Notes: generated by a model from the sequence alone, not told the origin. Shown: positions 8,150-20,186, counted from the first letter of the stretch. The stretch: 64,000 nt of DNA from an uncultured Oscillospiraceae bacterium (GCA_934590325.1 CAKTOW010000001.1:62001-126000); one strand, 5' to 3'. Numbers and translations: made by a program.

Positions 8150-9715
8150 ATGAGCGCATCAAGAGAAAAGAAGATCCGCCAGGATCTGGCGGCACAGGGC
8201 GTGACCGACCCCAAGAAGATCCGCGAGGCGGAGGAGAAGGCCAAGGCCCGCAAGACCAATATTCTGTACGGCGTTATCGCAGGCGTGTTCGTGCTGGTGG
8301 CCGCCGCCCTGCTGGTGTGGAACTCCGGCGTGCTGCAGCGCAGCGCCGCCGCTGTGACCATCAACGGCGAGAAGTATACCGCCGGGCATGTGGATTATTT
8401 CTACGCACAGGTGAAGAACAACATCCTGAACGGCGGCTACGCCAGCCTGTACGGCGTGTCCTCCTCCACCCCGCTGGACCAGCAGGTGATCAGCGACACC
8501 GCCAAGGTCCTGCTGCAGCTCGATGACGAGGGTGAGATCACCTGGGACCAGTACATCCGCGACTACTCTGTGAAGCAGCTGACCACGGTGGTGGCCATTG
8601 CCAACGAGGCGGAGGCCAATGGCATGGGCGCTGACGACCACACCGAGGAAGAAGTGGCCGCCACCATGGACGAGGTGGCCGGTTACGCCAAGCAGAACGG
8701 CTACTCCACCAAGGAGTACCTGAAGCTGGTGTACGGCAAGTTCATGACCGTGGACACCTTCAAGGACATGGTGCGCCTGACCGACGTGGCCAGCCACTAT
8801 CAAAGCCACTACTCCGAGGAGCTGAGCTACACCACTGCCGACCTGGAGAGCTATTATCAGAGCAACAAGAACACCTTTGACGTGGGCTCCTATGAGTACA
8901 TCTACTTCAAGGGCACCGCAGACTCCACCACGGACGCCGACGGCAACACCGTGGCGGCCACCGACGAGGAGAACGCCGCCGCCAAGGAGCTGGCCGCCGC
9001 TAACGCCAACGCCGCTCTAGAGCGCTACAACAACGGTGAGAAGCTGGAGGACATCGCCAAGGATTACGACAACGGCACCTATTCCTCCACAGAGACTGCC
9101 TCCAACAACGGCGACACCGTGACCAGCTGGGTGTTCGACAGCAGCCGTCAGGCCGGCGACAGCGCCGTGCTGGAGAGCGACTCCAACTGCTACCTGGTGG
9201 TGTTCCGCAGCACCGGCCGGCAGGAGTACGCCACCAAGGACGCACGCCACATCCTGTTCAAGGTGAACACCAGCGGTCTGGACAGCACGTCCGAGACCTA
9301 TGAGGCCGACCTGCAGGCGGCTATGGCCGAGACAAAGGCCAAGGCCGACGACGCCCTGGCCCAGTGGAAGGCCGGCGAGGCCACCGAGGACAGCTTTGCG
9401 GCCCTGGCCAATGAGCTGAGTGAGGACGGCGGCAGCAACACCAACGGCGGCCTGTACACCAAGATCTATAAGAATCAGATGGTCACCGAGTTCAACGACT
9501 GGTGCTTCGACGAGAGCCGCCAGCCCGGTGACACCGGCATCATCTACAACGAGAACACCGGTTACCACGTGATGTACTTCGTGGGCGACGACGTGCCCTA
9601 CTGGCAGGTGCAGGTGGAGAACGCCCTGCGCAGCAGCGACACCGACACCTGGACCGAGGGCCTGGTGGCCGCTCTTGAGGTGGTGCAGGAAGCCGGTATG
9701 AAGCACGTGGGCTGA
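8150..9715 (+). CDS. Membrane-anchored PpiC-type peptidyl-prolyl isomerase
   Basis: This 521-residue protein has a charged cytoplasmic N terminus (1-38), one membrane helix (about 39-58, NILYGVIAGVFVLVAAALLV) and a long extracytoplasmic part. A SurA/PrsA-like N-domain is followed by a parvulin-type domain in the last third, with DARHILFKV and the later GYHVMYFVG strand. It lacks a lipobox, unlike Bacillus PrsA, and uses a signal anchor instead. It probably helps fold exported proteins. It is 16 bases from tcdA and may share its transcript. Confidence 0.85.
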   Translation: MSASREKKIRQDLAAQGVTDPKKIREAEEKAKARKTNILYGVIAGVFVLVAAALLVWNSGVLQRSAAAVTINGEKYTAGHVDYFYAQVKNNILNGGYASLYGVSSSTPLDQQVISDTAKVLLQLDDEGEITWDQYIRDYSVKQLTTVVAIANEAEANGMGADDHTEEEVAATMDEVAGYAKQNGYSTKEYLKLVYGKFMTVDTFKDMVRLTDVASHYQSHYSEELSYTTADLESYYQSNKNTFDVGSYEYIYFKGTADSTTDADGNTVAATDEENAAAKELAAANANAALERYNNGEKLEDIAKDYDNGTYSSTETASNNGDTVTSWVFDSSRQAGDSAVLESDSNCYLVVFRSTGRQEYATKDARHILFKVNTSGLDSTSETYEADLQAAMAETKAKADDALAQWKAGEATEDSFAALANELSEDGGSNTNGGLYTKIYKNQMVTEFNDWCFDESRQPGDTGIIYNENTGYHVMYFVGDDVPYWQVQVENALRSSDTDTWTEGLVAALEVVQEAGMKHVG

Positions 9716-9731
9716 TATAGCCCGGCAGACT

Positions 9732-10457
9732 ATGAACGAGAGCTTTCTCAGAACTGAAATGATAGTAGGCGCACCCGCTCTGGACAAGCTCCGCCGCAGC
9801 CATGTGGCGGTGTTTGGCCTGGGCGGTGTGGGCAGCTACGCCGCTGAGTGCCTGGCACGCAGCGGCGTTGGCACTTTAACGCTGGTGGACCAGGACACGG
9901 TATCCGTGTCCAACATCAACCGGCAGCTGTGCGCCCTGCACTCCACCGTGGGGCAGTACAAGGCGGAGGTGGTGGCCGCGCGGGTGCGGGACATAAATCC
10001 GGAGGCCACCGTGTACCCCGTGTGCGCCACCTATGACGCCGCACACCGGGAGGAATTCTTCACCCGGCGGTTCGACTACATCGTGGACTGCATCGACCTG
10101 GTCAGCTGCAAGCTGGACCTTATCCAGCAAGCGCATCTGCGGGGCATCCCCATCCTGTCGGCGCTGGGCACCGGCAACAAGCTGGAGCCGGAGCTGCTGC
10201 GGATCACGGACATCTCCAAGACCAGCGGCTGCCCGCTGGCGCGGGTCATGCGCAAGGAGCTGCGGCAGCGGGGCTTTCACCATCTGAAGGTGGTGTTCAG
10301 TCCGGAGCTGCCCCACGAGACACAGCAGCTGGAGGAACCGTCCCCCGGACGGCGCAGCGTGCCCGCCAGCGTGGCGTGGGTGCCCTCCGTGGCCGGACTG
10401 CTCATGGGCGGCACGGTGGTGCGGGATATTATCGAGGACGGAGGTCTGGTGCCATGA
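9732..10457 (+). CDS. tcdA: tRNA threonylcarbamoyladenosine dehydratase (ThiF/E1-like)
   Basis: The 241-residue protein begins like TcdA/YgdL, with an N-terminal FLRTEMIVG segment and a Rossmann ATP-binding loop VFGLGGVGSYAAE (residues about 28-40), the RSGVGTLTLVDQDTVSVSN strand and INRQ. TcdA uses ATP to cyclise t6A at position 37 of ANN-decoding tRNAs into ct6A. Its length (about 240) fits the family. The stop overlaps the next start by four bases (ATGA), so it is translationally coupled to the DUF554 protein, with which I see no functional link. Confidence 0.9.
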   Translation: MNESFLRTEMIVGAPALDKLRRSHVAVFGLGGVGSYAAECLARSGVGTLTLVDQDTVSVSNINRQLCALHSTVGQYKAEVVAARVRDINPEATVYPVCATYDAAHREEFFTRRFDYIVDCIDLVSCKLDLIQQAHLRGIPILSALGTGNKLEPELLRITDISKTSGCPLARVMRKELRQRGFHHLKVVFSPELPHETQQLEEPSPGRRSVPASVAWVPSVAGLLMGGTVVRDIIEDGGLVP

Positions 10458-11131
10458 TACTGACAGGCGCACTGGTAAACGGCGGCGTGATCGTCGTGGG
10501 CGGTGTGCTGGGCACGCTGTGCGGCAAGCTCATGCCCGAAAAAATGAAGGAGACCGTGCTGGCCGCTACGGCGCTGGTGTCCATCGGCATCGGTATCTCC
10601 GGCGCCATAGGCAGCAGCAACCAGCTTATCCCCATCCTGTCGCTGGTCATCGGCTCCGTTATCGGTGAGCTGCTGCACATCGAGGACGGCGTGACACGCA
10701 TGGGCGACTGGCTGCAGAAGCGGTTCGGCAAGAGCGGGTCCATCACCGAGGGGTTCGTCACCGCGTCGCTGGTGTTCGCCGTGGGGGCCATGGCCATCAT
10801 GGGCGCGCTGGACAGCGGACTGAAGAACGACCACAGCGTGCTGCTGGCCAAGTCGGTCATCGACTTCGCCGCGTCGGTGGCCTTCGCCGGGTCGCTGGGC
10901 ATCGGCGTGGCCTTCTCCGGACTGTCCGTGCTGGCGGTGGAGGGCGTGATGACGCTGCTGGCCTCCCTGCTGACCGGGGTGCTGACCGAGGCGGTCATCA
11001 CGGAGATCTCCGTCACCGGGTCGCTGCTGATTATCGGCATCGGGCTGAACGTGCTGGGGCTGACGAAGCTGCGCATCATGAACATGTCCCCGGCGCTGCT
11101 GCTGCCCATTCTGCTGTGCCGCTTCATGTGA
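10454..11131 (+). CDS. DUF554 family membrane protein (YdfK-like)
   Basis: The 225-residue protein has about seven hydrophobic segments and starts with ILTGALVNGGVIVVGGVLGTL, the typical N terminus of DUF554 proteins, including the GxxxG-rich first helix. The ATG at 10454 overlaps the tcdA stop; a longer frame from 10376 would lie wholly inside tcdA. The family may be transporters but no substrate is established. It ends shortly before the DUF2461 gene, which has its own ribosome site. Confidence 0.88.
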   Translation: MILTGALVNGGVIVVGGVLGTLCGKLMPEKMKETVLAATALVSIGIGISGAIGSSNQLIPILSLVIGSVIGELLHIEDGVTRMGDWLQKRFGKSGSITEGFVTASLVFAVGAMAIMGALDSGLKNDHSVLLAKSVIDFAASVAFAGSLGIGVAFSGLSVLAVEGVMTLLASLLTGVLTEAVITEISVTGSLLIIGIGLNVLGLTKLRIMNMSPALLLPILLCRFM

Positions 11132-11164
11132 GCGGGACGGGTCTTGAGGGAAAGGAGCGCTTTT

Positions 11165-11845
11165 ATGGCATTTGAAGGGTATTCGCAGGAGACACTGGAC
11201 TTCCTGTGGGGCATTCGGTTCAACAACGAGCGGGGCTGGTTCCTGGAGCACAAGAGGGACTATGAGGACTATCTGCTCGCGCCCACCCGCGCGCTGGGTG
11301 AGCAGGTGTACGAGGCCATGCACGCCCGGTTCCCCAAGGAGCCGTTCATGCTGAAGATGTCGCGCATCTACCGCGATATGCGGCGGCTTCACGGGAACGG
11401 GCCCTATAAGGACCACCTGTGGTTCTGCGTCCGCGCCGGCGGCGAGGACTGGACGGGGCGGCCCACCTTCTACTTCGAGATCGGGCCGGACTATTACAGC
11501 TACGGCATGGGCTTCTGGGCGCCGAGGGCGGCGCTGATGGAGGCGTATCGCAAGGGCATCGACGCGCAGCCGGAGAAGCTGGAGAAGCTGGTGCGGAGGT
11601 TCAACAGGCAGTCGGTCTTTCAGCTCACCGGGCAGGAGTACGCGCGGAAGAAGGGTGAGACCAGCAAGCTGCTGGAGCCGTGGTACAACCGGAAGTCGCT
11701 GAATTTCCAGCACGACGCCGCCCCGGATGAGCGTCTCTTTACGGCGGCTCTGGCGGAGGACATCATCAGCGGCTTCGAGAGCCTGATGCCCCTGTACAAG
11801 TATTTCGACGCCCTGTGCGCCGCCCAAGCGGAGGGCGAAAAATAA
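11165..11845 (+). CDS. DUF2461 (TIGR02453) family protein
   Basis: The 226-residue soluble protein has the family marks: FLWGIRFNNERGWFLEHK near the N terminus, a central MSRIYRDMRRLHGNGPYKDH segment and an aromatic FYFEIGPDYYSYGMG strand. I chose ATG 11165, preceded by GGAAAGGAGCG, over an upstream TTG at 11144. The biochemical function of the family is unknown. It may be read from the tcdA-DUF554 transcript, 33 bases upstream. Confidence 0.88.
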   Translation: MAFEGYSQETLDFLWGIRFNNERGWFLEHKRDYEDYLLAPTRALGEQVYEAMHARFPKEPFMLKMSRIYRDMRRLHGNGPYKDHLWFCVRAGGEDWTGRPTFYFEIGPDYYSYGMGFWAPRAALMEAYRKGIDAQPEKLEKLVRRFNRQSVFQLTGQEYARKKGETSKLLEPWYNRKSLNFQHDAAPDERLFTAALAEDIISGFESLMPLYKYFDALCAAQAEGEK

Positions 11846-11868
11846 GCACATTTTGCAGCGGTTTTCCC

Positions 11869-11897
11869 TTGACAAACAGAGGAAAGCCGAGTAGAAT
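11869..11897 (+). promoter_or_regulatory. Promoter of the riboswitch-ATPase unit
   Basis: TTGACA at 11869-11874 and TAGAAT at 11892-11897 are separated by exactly 17 bases. Transcription would start near 11904, just upstream of the riboswitch aptamer. Confidence 0.8.
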
Positions 11898-11907
11898 AGC
11901 ACATACT

Positions 11908-12012
11908 GAATGAGGGAGTAATTCCGCAGCGTCCATGCGGCGCGGCGTGGCACACCGTCATCCCGGCGCGAAAAAACGCCCGATGTGTCCTGAAAGAATG
12001 AGACTCATGCAC
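11908..12012 (+). promoter_or_regulatory. yybP-ykoY (manganese) riboswitch
   Basis: The leader carries the hallmark 5' segment TGAGGGAGTAA (about 11910) and the 3' segment GAATGAGACTC (about 11997-12006) around GC-rich arms that include CCGTCATCCCGGCG. This matches the yybP-ykoY family, which binds Mn2+ and often controls P-type ATPases and other Mn exporters. The 3' conserved segment overlaps the left arm of the terminator at 12001, so ligand binding should favour read-through. I identified it by eye from consensus elements and gene context. Confidence 0.8.
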
Positions 12013-12044
12013 AGACATAGGTTGTCCGTGCATGGGTCTTTTTT
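12001..12044 (+). terminator. Riboswitch expression-platform terminator
   Basis: AGACTCATGCAC at 12001-12012 pairs with GTGCATGGGTCT at 12028-12039, with an inner GACA/TTGTC extension, and is followed by six T. It lies 68 bases upstream of the ATPase start codon and shares bases with the aptamer's 3' end, the normal design of a transcriptional riboswitch. Confidence 0.85.
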
Positions 12045-12111
12045 GTTGCCGTGCAGGGACGATGGCCCCGGAAAAAGTGTAAAAAGAGTAACGATAAAGG
12101 AGCGATGGACT

Positions 12112-14748
<2,637 letters not shown>

Positions 14749-14750
14749 GC

Positions 14751-14785
14751 AAAAAAGAAAGCCCTTGCGGGCTTTCTTTTTTTGC
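14751..14785. terminator. Bidirectional terminator
   Basis: AAAGAAAGCCC and GGGCTTTCTTT form the stem around TTGC, flanked by A on the left and T on the right. It serves both the ATPase (plus) and the convergent aminotransferase (minus). Confidence 0.85.
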
Positions 14786-14794
14786 TTATTTCAT

Positions 14795-15985
14795 TCAGCG
14801 GGCATTGTAGGCGGCGATGCCCTTGGCCAGCAGGTCCATGGCGCGCTCCAGGTCGGCCTGCTTCAGCACGTAGGCGATGCGGATCTCGTTCTTGCCCTTG
14901 CCGGGAGTGGCGTAGAAGGGCTCGCCGGGGGCGAACATGACGGTGTCGCCGTTGTCGTCGAACTCCTCCAGCAGCCACTTCTGGAAGGTGTCGGCATCGT
15001 CGATGGGCAGGGCGGCCATGATGTAGAAGGCGCCGCGGGGGCACTCGCACACCACGCCGGGGATCTCCTTCAGCTTGGCCATGACGGTATCACGGCGGCG
15101 CTTATACTCCTCGCGGACGGCGGCGAAGTAGTCGGGGCCCACGGTGTACAGCGCGGCGGAGGCCACCTGGTCCAGCGTGGGGACGGACAGACGGCACTGG
15201 GCGTACTTCATGGCCTGCGCCATCAGCTCCTTGTTGCGGGAGATCATGCAGCCGATACGGGCACCGCAGGCGGAGAAACGCTTGGAGACGGTGTCGATGA
15301 CGATGACGTTCTCGGCGGCGTCGTCAAACTGCCCCATGGATTGCAGAGGCTCGCCGGCGTAGACGAACTCGCGGTACGCCTCGTCGCCGATGATGAACAG
15401 GTCGTGCGCCTTCGCCACGTCCACCAGCATACGCATTTCCTCCGGCGTCAGAACGGCACCGGTGGGGTTGCCGGGGTTGGTGACCATGATGGCGCGGGTG
15501 TGCTCGTTGATCTCCGCCTCTACCTTGGCGCGGTCGGCGTAGTGGTAGCCGTCGTGGGGAGAGGTGGGGATAGGGTGGATCTTCGCGCCGCAGGTGTACG
15601 CCATGGTGTTGTAGTTGGGATAGAAGGGCTCGGGGATAAGGATCTCATCGCCGTCATCCAGGATGCAGTTCATGGCGATCTGCAAAGCCTCGGAGCCGCC
15701 GTTGGTGATGAGGATGTCGCCCGTCTCGAAGTGCATACCGAGGGCGTCGTAATACTTCTGGATCGCGGCGATCAGCTCCGGAATACCGGGGGACGGCGCG
15801 TATGCCAGAACGGGCAGGTCGAAGTGCCTGACGGCATCAAAGTACGCCTTGGGCGTCTCGATGTCGGGCTGGCCGATGTTCAGATGGTAGATCTTCTTGC
15901 CCTTTGCCTCGGCCGCCACCGCGTAGGGGTGGAACTTGCGCATGGGGGACAGTCCGCACTTCAGGACTTTGCTGGAAAACTTCAT
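14795..15985 (-). CDS. Class I/II pyridoxal-phosphate aminotransferase
   Basis: The 396-residue fold-type I enzyme has IGQPDIETP near the N terminus, the NPGNPTGAVLTPEE segment, the GDEAYREFVY segment and VSKRFSACGARIG, whose Lys should bind PLP. The C-terminal GKGKNEIRIAYV holds the substrate-carboxylate Arg. It resembles aspartate or aromatic aminotransferases of subgroup I gamma. The substrate cannot be read from sequence alone. It is a single gene with its own promoter and terminator. Confidence 0.9.
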   Translation of the reverse strand: MKFSSKVLKCGLSPMRKFHPYAVAAEAKGKKIYHLNIGQPDIETPKAYFDAVRHFDLPVLAYAPSPGIPELIAAIQKYYDALGMHFETGDILITNGGSEALQIAMNCILDDGDEILIPEPFYPNYNTMAYTCGAKIHPIPTSPHDGYHYADRAKVEAEINEHTRAIMVTNPGNPTGAVLTPEEMRMLVDVAKAHDLFIIGDEAYREFVYAGEPLQSMGQFDDAAENVIVIDTVSKRFSACGARIGCMISRNKELMAQAMKYAQCRLSVPTLDQVASAALYTVGPDYFAAVREEYKRRRDTVMAKLKEIPGVVCECPRGAFYIMAALPIDDADTFQKWLLEEFDDNGDTVMFAPGEPFYATPGKGKNEIRIAYVLKQADLERAMDLLAKGIAAYNAR

Positions 15986-16032
15986 GATGGTTCCTCCTTA
16001 CCTTTCGTTATTCTCTCTTCTTCCGTACCGTA

Positions 16033-16061
16033 ATAGTAGCGCTTTTTGTGCCAAGTTGCAA
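16033..16061 (-). promoter_or_regulatory. Promoter of the aminotransferase gene
   Basis: On the minus strand TTGCAA (16061-16056) and TACTAT (16038-16033) have a 17-base spacer. The predicted start is about 40 bases upstream of the ATG at 15985. Confidence 0.65.
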
Positions 16062-16073
16062 GAGGGAAATGTG

Positions 16074-16100
16074 AAAAGAGACCGCCTTTCGGCGGTCTCT
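16074..16100 (-). terminator. Terminator of mreB
   Basis: GAGACCGCC (16078-16086) and GGCGGTCTC (16091-16099) form the stem. Read on the minus strand it is followed by TTTT, directly after the mreB stop codon. Confidence 0.8.
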
Positions 16101-16124
16101 CGCGGTTGAATCAGTTGAATTATG

Positions 16125-17156
16125 TCAGTTCATCTGCTTGCGGCGGCTGAGGTTCACGGTGCCGTCGGTCATGGCGTTCAGGGAATCCAGGCTTCTGCCG
16201 GTACCCTCGGCCACGCAGGAGATGGCGCCCTCGGCCACCACGGTGTGGATACCGGTGCGGGCCTCAATCAGGCGGTCGAAGCCGTCCACCAGGCTGCCGC
16301 CGCCGGTCATGACGATGCCGTTGTTGGAGATGTCGGCCACCAGCTCGGGCGGGGTGCGCTCCAGAACGCCGTGGACGGCCTCAAGAATGCGCTCCACCGG
16401 CTCCTCAAAGGCCTCCAGCATCTCGGTGGAACTGACGTTGATGACCTTGGGCAGGCCGGTGACAAGGCAGCGGCCCTTGATCTCGATGGAGGTCTCCTGC
16501 TCCTTGGGGAAGACACAGCCGATCTGCATTTTCATCAGTTCGGCTGTGCGCTCGCCCACCAGGACGTTGTGCTTGCGGCGCATATACTTAACGATGGCCT
16601 CGTTGAACTGGTCGCCGGCCACCTTGATGGAGGCGCTCTCCACCACGCCGGAGAGGGAGATGACGGCGATGTCGCTGGTGCCGCCGCCGATGTCCACCAC
16701 CATGTGGCCGTCCGGCTTGGAGATGTCGATGCCGGCACCGATGGCGGCGGCCACGGGCTCCTCGATCAGGTAGACGCGGCGGGCGCCGGCCTGGATGCCC
16801 GCGTCCACCACGGCGCGCTCCTCGACCTCGGTGATGCCGGAGGGGACGCAGATGATGACACGGGGCTTGAACAGCTGGAAGCCGCCCACCACCTTGTGCA
16901 GGAACTCGCGGAGCATACGCTCGGTCATGTCGTAGTCGGAGATGACGCCCTCGCGGAGGGGACGGATGGCCACGATGTTGCCGGGGGTACGGCCCAGCAT
17001 GGCCTGGGCCTCGGCGCCCACCTTCAGGAGCTTGCCGGTATTCTTGTCAATGGCCACCACGGAGGGCTCGTTCAGCACGACGCCCTTGCCCTTTACGTAC
17101 ACCAGTACGGAGGCGGTGCCCAGGTCAATGCCGATGTCTTTTGCAATGGAACACAT
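16125..17156 (-). CDS. mreB: MreB/Mbl-family rod-shape protein
   Basis: This 343-residue actin-like ATPase has the phosphate-1 loop DIGIDLGTASVLVYV at the N terminus, the LREGVISDYDMTE segment, the VVDIGGGTSDIAVI phosphate-2 loop (about residues 155-168) and GIVMTGGGSLVDGFD near 295-308. It polymerises under the membrane and guides lateral wall synthesis, which suggests a rod-shaped cell. mreC and mreD are not adjacent, so it may be a second copy or an Mbl-type paralogue. It has its own promoter and terminator. Confidence 0.93.
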   Translation of the reverse strand: MCSIAKDIGIDLGTASVLVYVKGKGVVLNEPSVVAIDKNTGKLLKVGAEAQAMLGRTPGNIVAIRPLREGVISDYDMTERMLREFLHKVVGGFQLFKPRVIICVPSGITEVEERAVVDAGIQAGARRVYLIEEPVAAAIGAGIDISKPDGHMVVDIGGGTSDIAVISLSGVVESASIKVAGDQFNEAIVKYMRRKHNVLVGERTAELMKMQIGCVFPKEQETSIEIKGRCLVTGLPKVINVSSTEMLEAFEEPVERILEAVHGVLERTPPELVADISNNGIVMTGGGSLVDGFDRLIEARTGIHTVVAEGAISCVAEGTGRSLDSLNAMTDGTVNLSRRKQMN

Positions 17157-17223
17157 ACTACTGCACCTCTATTATCTTATCTTTCGTTTCGGGCGGGATA
17201 CGCCCGCTGGTCTCTGATTTCAT

Positions 17224-17252
17224 ATTATACCGATTGAGAGCGGATATTGCAA
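17224..17252 (-). promoter_or_regulatory. Promoter of mreB
   Basis: On the minus strand TTGCAA (17252-17247) and TATAAT (17229-17224) are spaced by 17 bases, about 70 bases upstream of the start codon. Confidence 0.75.
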
Positions 17253-17312
17253 CTGCGAATTGAAAATCACCGCATTTTCTGTATTCTGCACGGAAAGCGC
17301 GGCGTTCATACC

Positions 17313-17975
17313 TCAGTGGTCACGTGCCATGGCCAGCGTCAGGCAGACCACGTCCGCCGCGCCGGCGGCCTTCAGCACCCGGACGCACTCGGCGAGGGTG
17401 GCGCCGGTGGTGACGATGTCGTCTATCAGCAGGAAGCGCTTGCCGGCGATGTTCTCCGGCGACACGGGCTCGTACATATCCAGCACGTTGGCGCGGCGGG
17501 CGGCCGGATCGTCGATGCCGGACTGGGGCGGGTTGTCGCCGGTCTTGCGCAGGGTCTCCTGCGGGTCGATGTGCCAGTCCACACACAGGCTAGCGCAGAG
17601 CATGCGCGCCTGGTCGAAGCCGCGCTTTTTCAGGCGCTTTTTGCTGACGGGCACCCAGGTGACGGCGTCAAAGCGGTCGGCGTAGACCTCCGCGGCCTTT
17701 TCGGCCATCAGGGCGCCGAAGCAGTTCAGGTGCTCGATACGACCCTTGAACTTGAAGGCAAGGATGGCGTCCCGGACGCTGCCCTCGTAGTACAGCGGCG
17801 CGGCGCACTCGCCGAAGGCGCCGGTGCGGACCCTGTCGCAGCGGGGCAGGTCGGTCTCGCACTTCGGGCACAGGAGCGCCCGGCCGGCCACGCGGCCGCA
17901 GAAGGGGCAGCGGCGGGGGAAGAAAAAGTCCAGCAGGCCACGCTGGGCCTTATCCATGGATTCGTTGAAAGTCAT
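17313..17975 (-). CDS. comF: ComF-family phosphoribosyltransferase-like protein
   Basis: The 220-residue protein opens with a zinc ribbon of two cysteine pairs (RRCPFCGRV and LLCPKCET, residues about 22-40), then a phosphoribosyltransferase-like domain ending in FLLIDDIVTTGATLAE, the PRPP-binding signature. ComF proteins take part in DNA uptake during natural transformation in Bacillus and Haemophilus. Its start overlaps the recD2 stop by four bases, so it is coupled to a DNA helicase gene. No other com genes lie in the window, so competence is not shown. Confidence 0.9.
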   Translation of the reverse strand: MTFNESMDKAQRGLLDFFFPRRCPFCGRVAGRALLCPKCETDLPRCDRVRTGAFGECAAPLYYEGSVRDAILAFKFKGRIEHLNCFGALMAEKAAEVYADRFDAVTWVPVSKKRLKKRGFDQARMLCASLCVDWHIDPQETLRKTGDNPPQSGIDDPAARRANVLDMYEPVSPENIAGKRFLLIDDIVTTGATLAECVRVLKAAGAADVVCLTLAMARDH

Positions 17976-20182
17976 TGCATGCCCTCCTTCAGTCGGCGGC
18001 GCAGGCCGCTGTAGCGGCGCTGCTGTTTGTCGTTGGCGGCCATTCTGGCGGGAACGGTGTCGTCGCCCACCAAAATAAGCAGCTTGCGGGCGCGGGTGAT
18101 GGCGGTGTACAGCACGCCGCGCACCATCAGGGACGGGGCAGCGGGGGCGGAGGCCAGGAGCACCGCCGGGTACTCGCTGCCCTGGGATTTATGTACGGTG
18201 ATGGCGTAGGCCATGTCCAGCTGGCTGAGCAGGTCGGCGGTGTAGACGGCGGTGCGGTCGTCGAACCGGAGGGTGATCAGCTCGCCGGAGGGGTCGATGT
18301 CCTGAATAACGCCCACGTCACCGTTGAAGATGCCGCTGCCCGCGGAGCCGTCCTCCTTCTCCCAGAGGACGTCGTAGTTGTTGCGGGTCTGCATGACGCG
18401 GTCGCCCACGCGGAAGGTCATGTCGCCCCACTGCTTCTGGCGCTTGGTCCTGTCGGGCGGGTTCAGCGCCGCCTGGAGGGCACGGTTCAGCGCCACGGTG
18501 CCGCAGGCGCCCTTGCGGGTGGCCGACAGCACCTGTATCTGGTCGGCGGGGATGCCCATATTGTTGGGCAGGCGGTCGCGGCACAGCTCCACCACCGTCT
18601 GCACCAGCGCATCGGGGGAGCGGCGGCGCAGGAAGAAGAAGTCCCCCTGGCCGTTGTCCAGACGGGGCGGCTGCCCCTGGTCAACGGCGTGGGCGTTGCG
18701 GATGATGGCGGACTGCTCCGCCTGGCGGAACACCTGGGTCAGCGAGACCGCCGGGATGACGCCGCTGCGGAGCATATCGCCCAGCACATTGCCGGGGCCC
18801 ACGGAGGGCAGCTGGTCGGGGTCGCCCACCAGCACCATGCGGCTGCCAGGGCGCAGAGCCTCCAGCAGGGAGCGCATGAGCTCGATGTCCACCATGCTGA
18901 CCTCGTCCACGATGACGGCATGGGCCTCCAGGGGGTCCTGGGCGTTTTTCTTGAAGGCGGTCTGGCCGGTGAGCTCGTTGTAGCTCATGCCCAGGGCGCG
19001 GTGGATGGTCTGGGCCTCCCTGCCCGCCACCTCGCCCAGGCGCTTGGCGGCGCGGCCGGTGGGCGCCAGCAGCACCACGTCCAGCCCCATGCGCTCGTAC
19101 AGCGCCACGATACCCCGGAGGGACGTGGTCTTGCCGGTGCCGGGGCCGCCGGTCAGCAGCAGGATGCCGCCCTGCGCCGCCAACAGCACCGCCTGGCGCT
19201 GTGCCGGTGCATAGGACACGCCCTGTTCCCGCTCGATGGCGGCGATGGCGTCGTCCGCGCGGGACAGCTGCTCCACCGGCGTGCGCACCATGGAGAGAAG
19301 GCGCTCGGCCACGAAGGTCTCCGCCTGGTACAGGCGGGGCAGGTAGCAGCCCTGCACCCCGGCGATGGTCTGCTGCACCACGCCGAAGCCGTCGATGAGC
19401 TTGTCCAACGCCGGTTCCAGGTCGTCGGGCGTCATGCCGATGAGCTGGGCGGTGGCCAGCAGCAGCTTCTCGCGGGGCAGGAACACGTGGCCGCCGCCGG
19501 AGGCGTTGTAGCTGAGCTCATATTCCAGCGCCGCACGGAGGCGGCAGGGGTCGTCCCCGTCGAAGCCCATGCTGATGGCAATGGCGTCCGTCAGGGCGAA
19601 ATCCACGCCGTACTGGGCGCGGGAGAGGATGTAGGGGTCGTCCCGCAGGCACTGGATGGCGTTGTCACCGTAGGTGCGCTGCAGGGACATAGCCAGGTAT
19701 ACAGGCAGGTCGTACCGCGCCAGGAACTCCATCAGCTGCCGCAGGCCGGTCAGGGCCCGGAAGGCGGCGGACAGCTCCTGCGCCCGCTGGGCGCTGACGC
19801 CCTTGATGCAGCGCAGACGCTGGGGCTCCTGCTCGATGACCAGCAGGGTATCGGTGCCGAAGCGCTCCACCATACGGCGGGCGGTGGCGGGCCCCACGCC
19901 CTTGAGGATGCCGGAGGACAGGTAGGCGATCATGTCCTCCTCGCTGCGGGGCATGCGACGCTCCACGCTCTCGGCGGTAAGCTGGGGGCCATGGACGGGG
20001 TGGACGCTCCATGTGCCGGTGACGGTCATGCCCTCGCCGGCGGCGGCACAGGGGATGCAGCCCACCACATTGACAGGCTCGTCCTCGCCCTCCACAGTCA
20101 GCTGGAGGACGGTGTAGCCGTTTTCCTCGTTGTGAAATATGACATTTTCCACGGTGCCCTCGATGGTGACACGCTCACCCAT
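17972..20182 (-). CDS. recD2: RecD2-type ATP-dependent DNA helicase
   Basis: This 736-residue superfamily 1B helicase has an N-terminal OB-like domain (1-75), helix-hairpin-helix repeats (about 85-190) and the helicase core. Visible are Walker A GGPGTGKTT (345-353, Lys 351), Walker B DEVSMVD (from 426), the LVGDPDQLPSVG segment and the C-terminal YAITVHKSQGSEYP motif. RecD2 lacks RecBC partners and works in mismatch and recombination repair and fork maintenance. It is followed by comF with a four-base overlap and preceded by a small membrane protein gene five bases away. Confidence 0.93.
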   Translation of the reverse strand: MGERVTIEGTVENVIFHNEENGYTVLQLTVEGEDEPVNVVGCIPCAAAGEGMTVTGTWSVHPVHGPQLTAESVERRMPRSEEDMIAYLSSGILKGVGPATARRMVERFGTDTLLVIEQEPQRLRCIKGVSAQRAQELSAAFRALTGLRQLMEFLARYDLPVYLAMSLQRTYGDNAIQCLRDDPYILSRAQYGVDFALTDAIAISMGFDGDDPCRLRAALEYELSYNASGGGHVFLPREKLLLATAQLIGMTPDDLEPALDKLIDGFGVVQQTIAGVQGCYLPRLYQAETFVAERLLSMVRTPVEQLSRADDAIAAIEREQGVSYAPAQRQAVLLAAQGGILLLTGGPGTGKTTSLRGIVALYERMGLDVVLLAPTGRAAKRLGEVAGREAQTIHRALGMSYNELTGQTAFKKNAQDPLEAHAVIVDEVSMVDIELMRSLLEALRPGSRMVLVGDPDQLPSVGPGNVLGDMLRSGVIPAVSLTQVFRQAEQSAIIRNAHAVDQGQPPRLDNGQGDFFFLRRRSPDALVQTVVELCRDRLPNNMGIPADQIQVLSATRKGACGTVALNRALQAALNPPDRTKRQKQWGDMTFRVGDRVMQTRNNYDVLWEKEDGSAGSGIFNGDVGVIQDIDPSGELITLRFDDRTAVYTADLLSQLDMAYAITVHKSQGSEYPAVLLASAPAAPSLMVRGVLYTAITRARKLLILVGDDTVPARMAANDKQQRRYSGLRRRLKEGMQ

Positions 20183-20186
20183 GGGC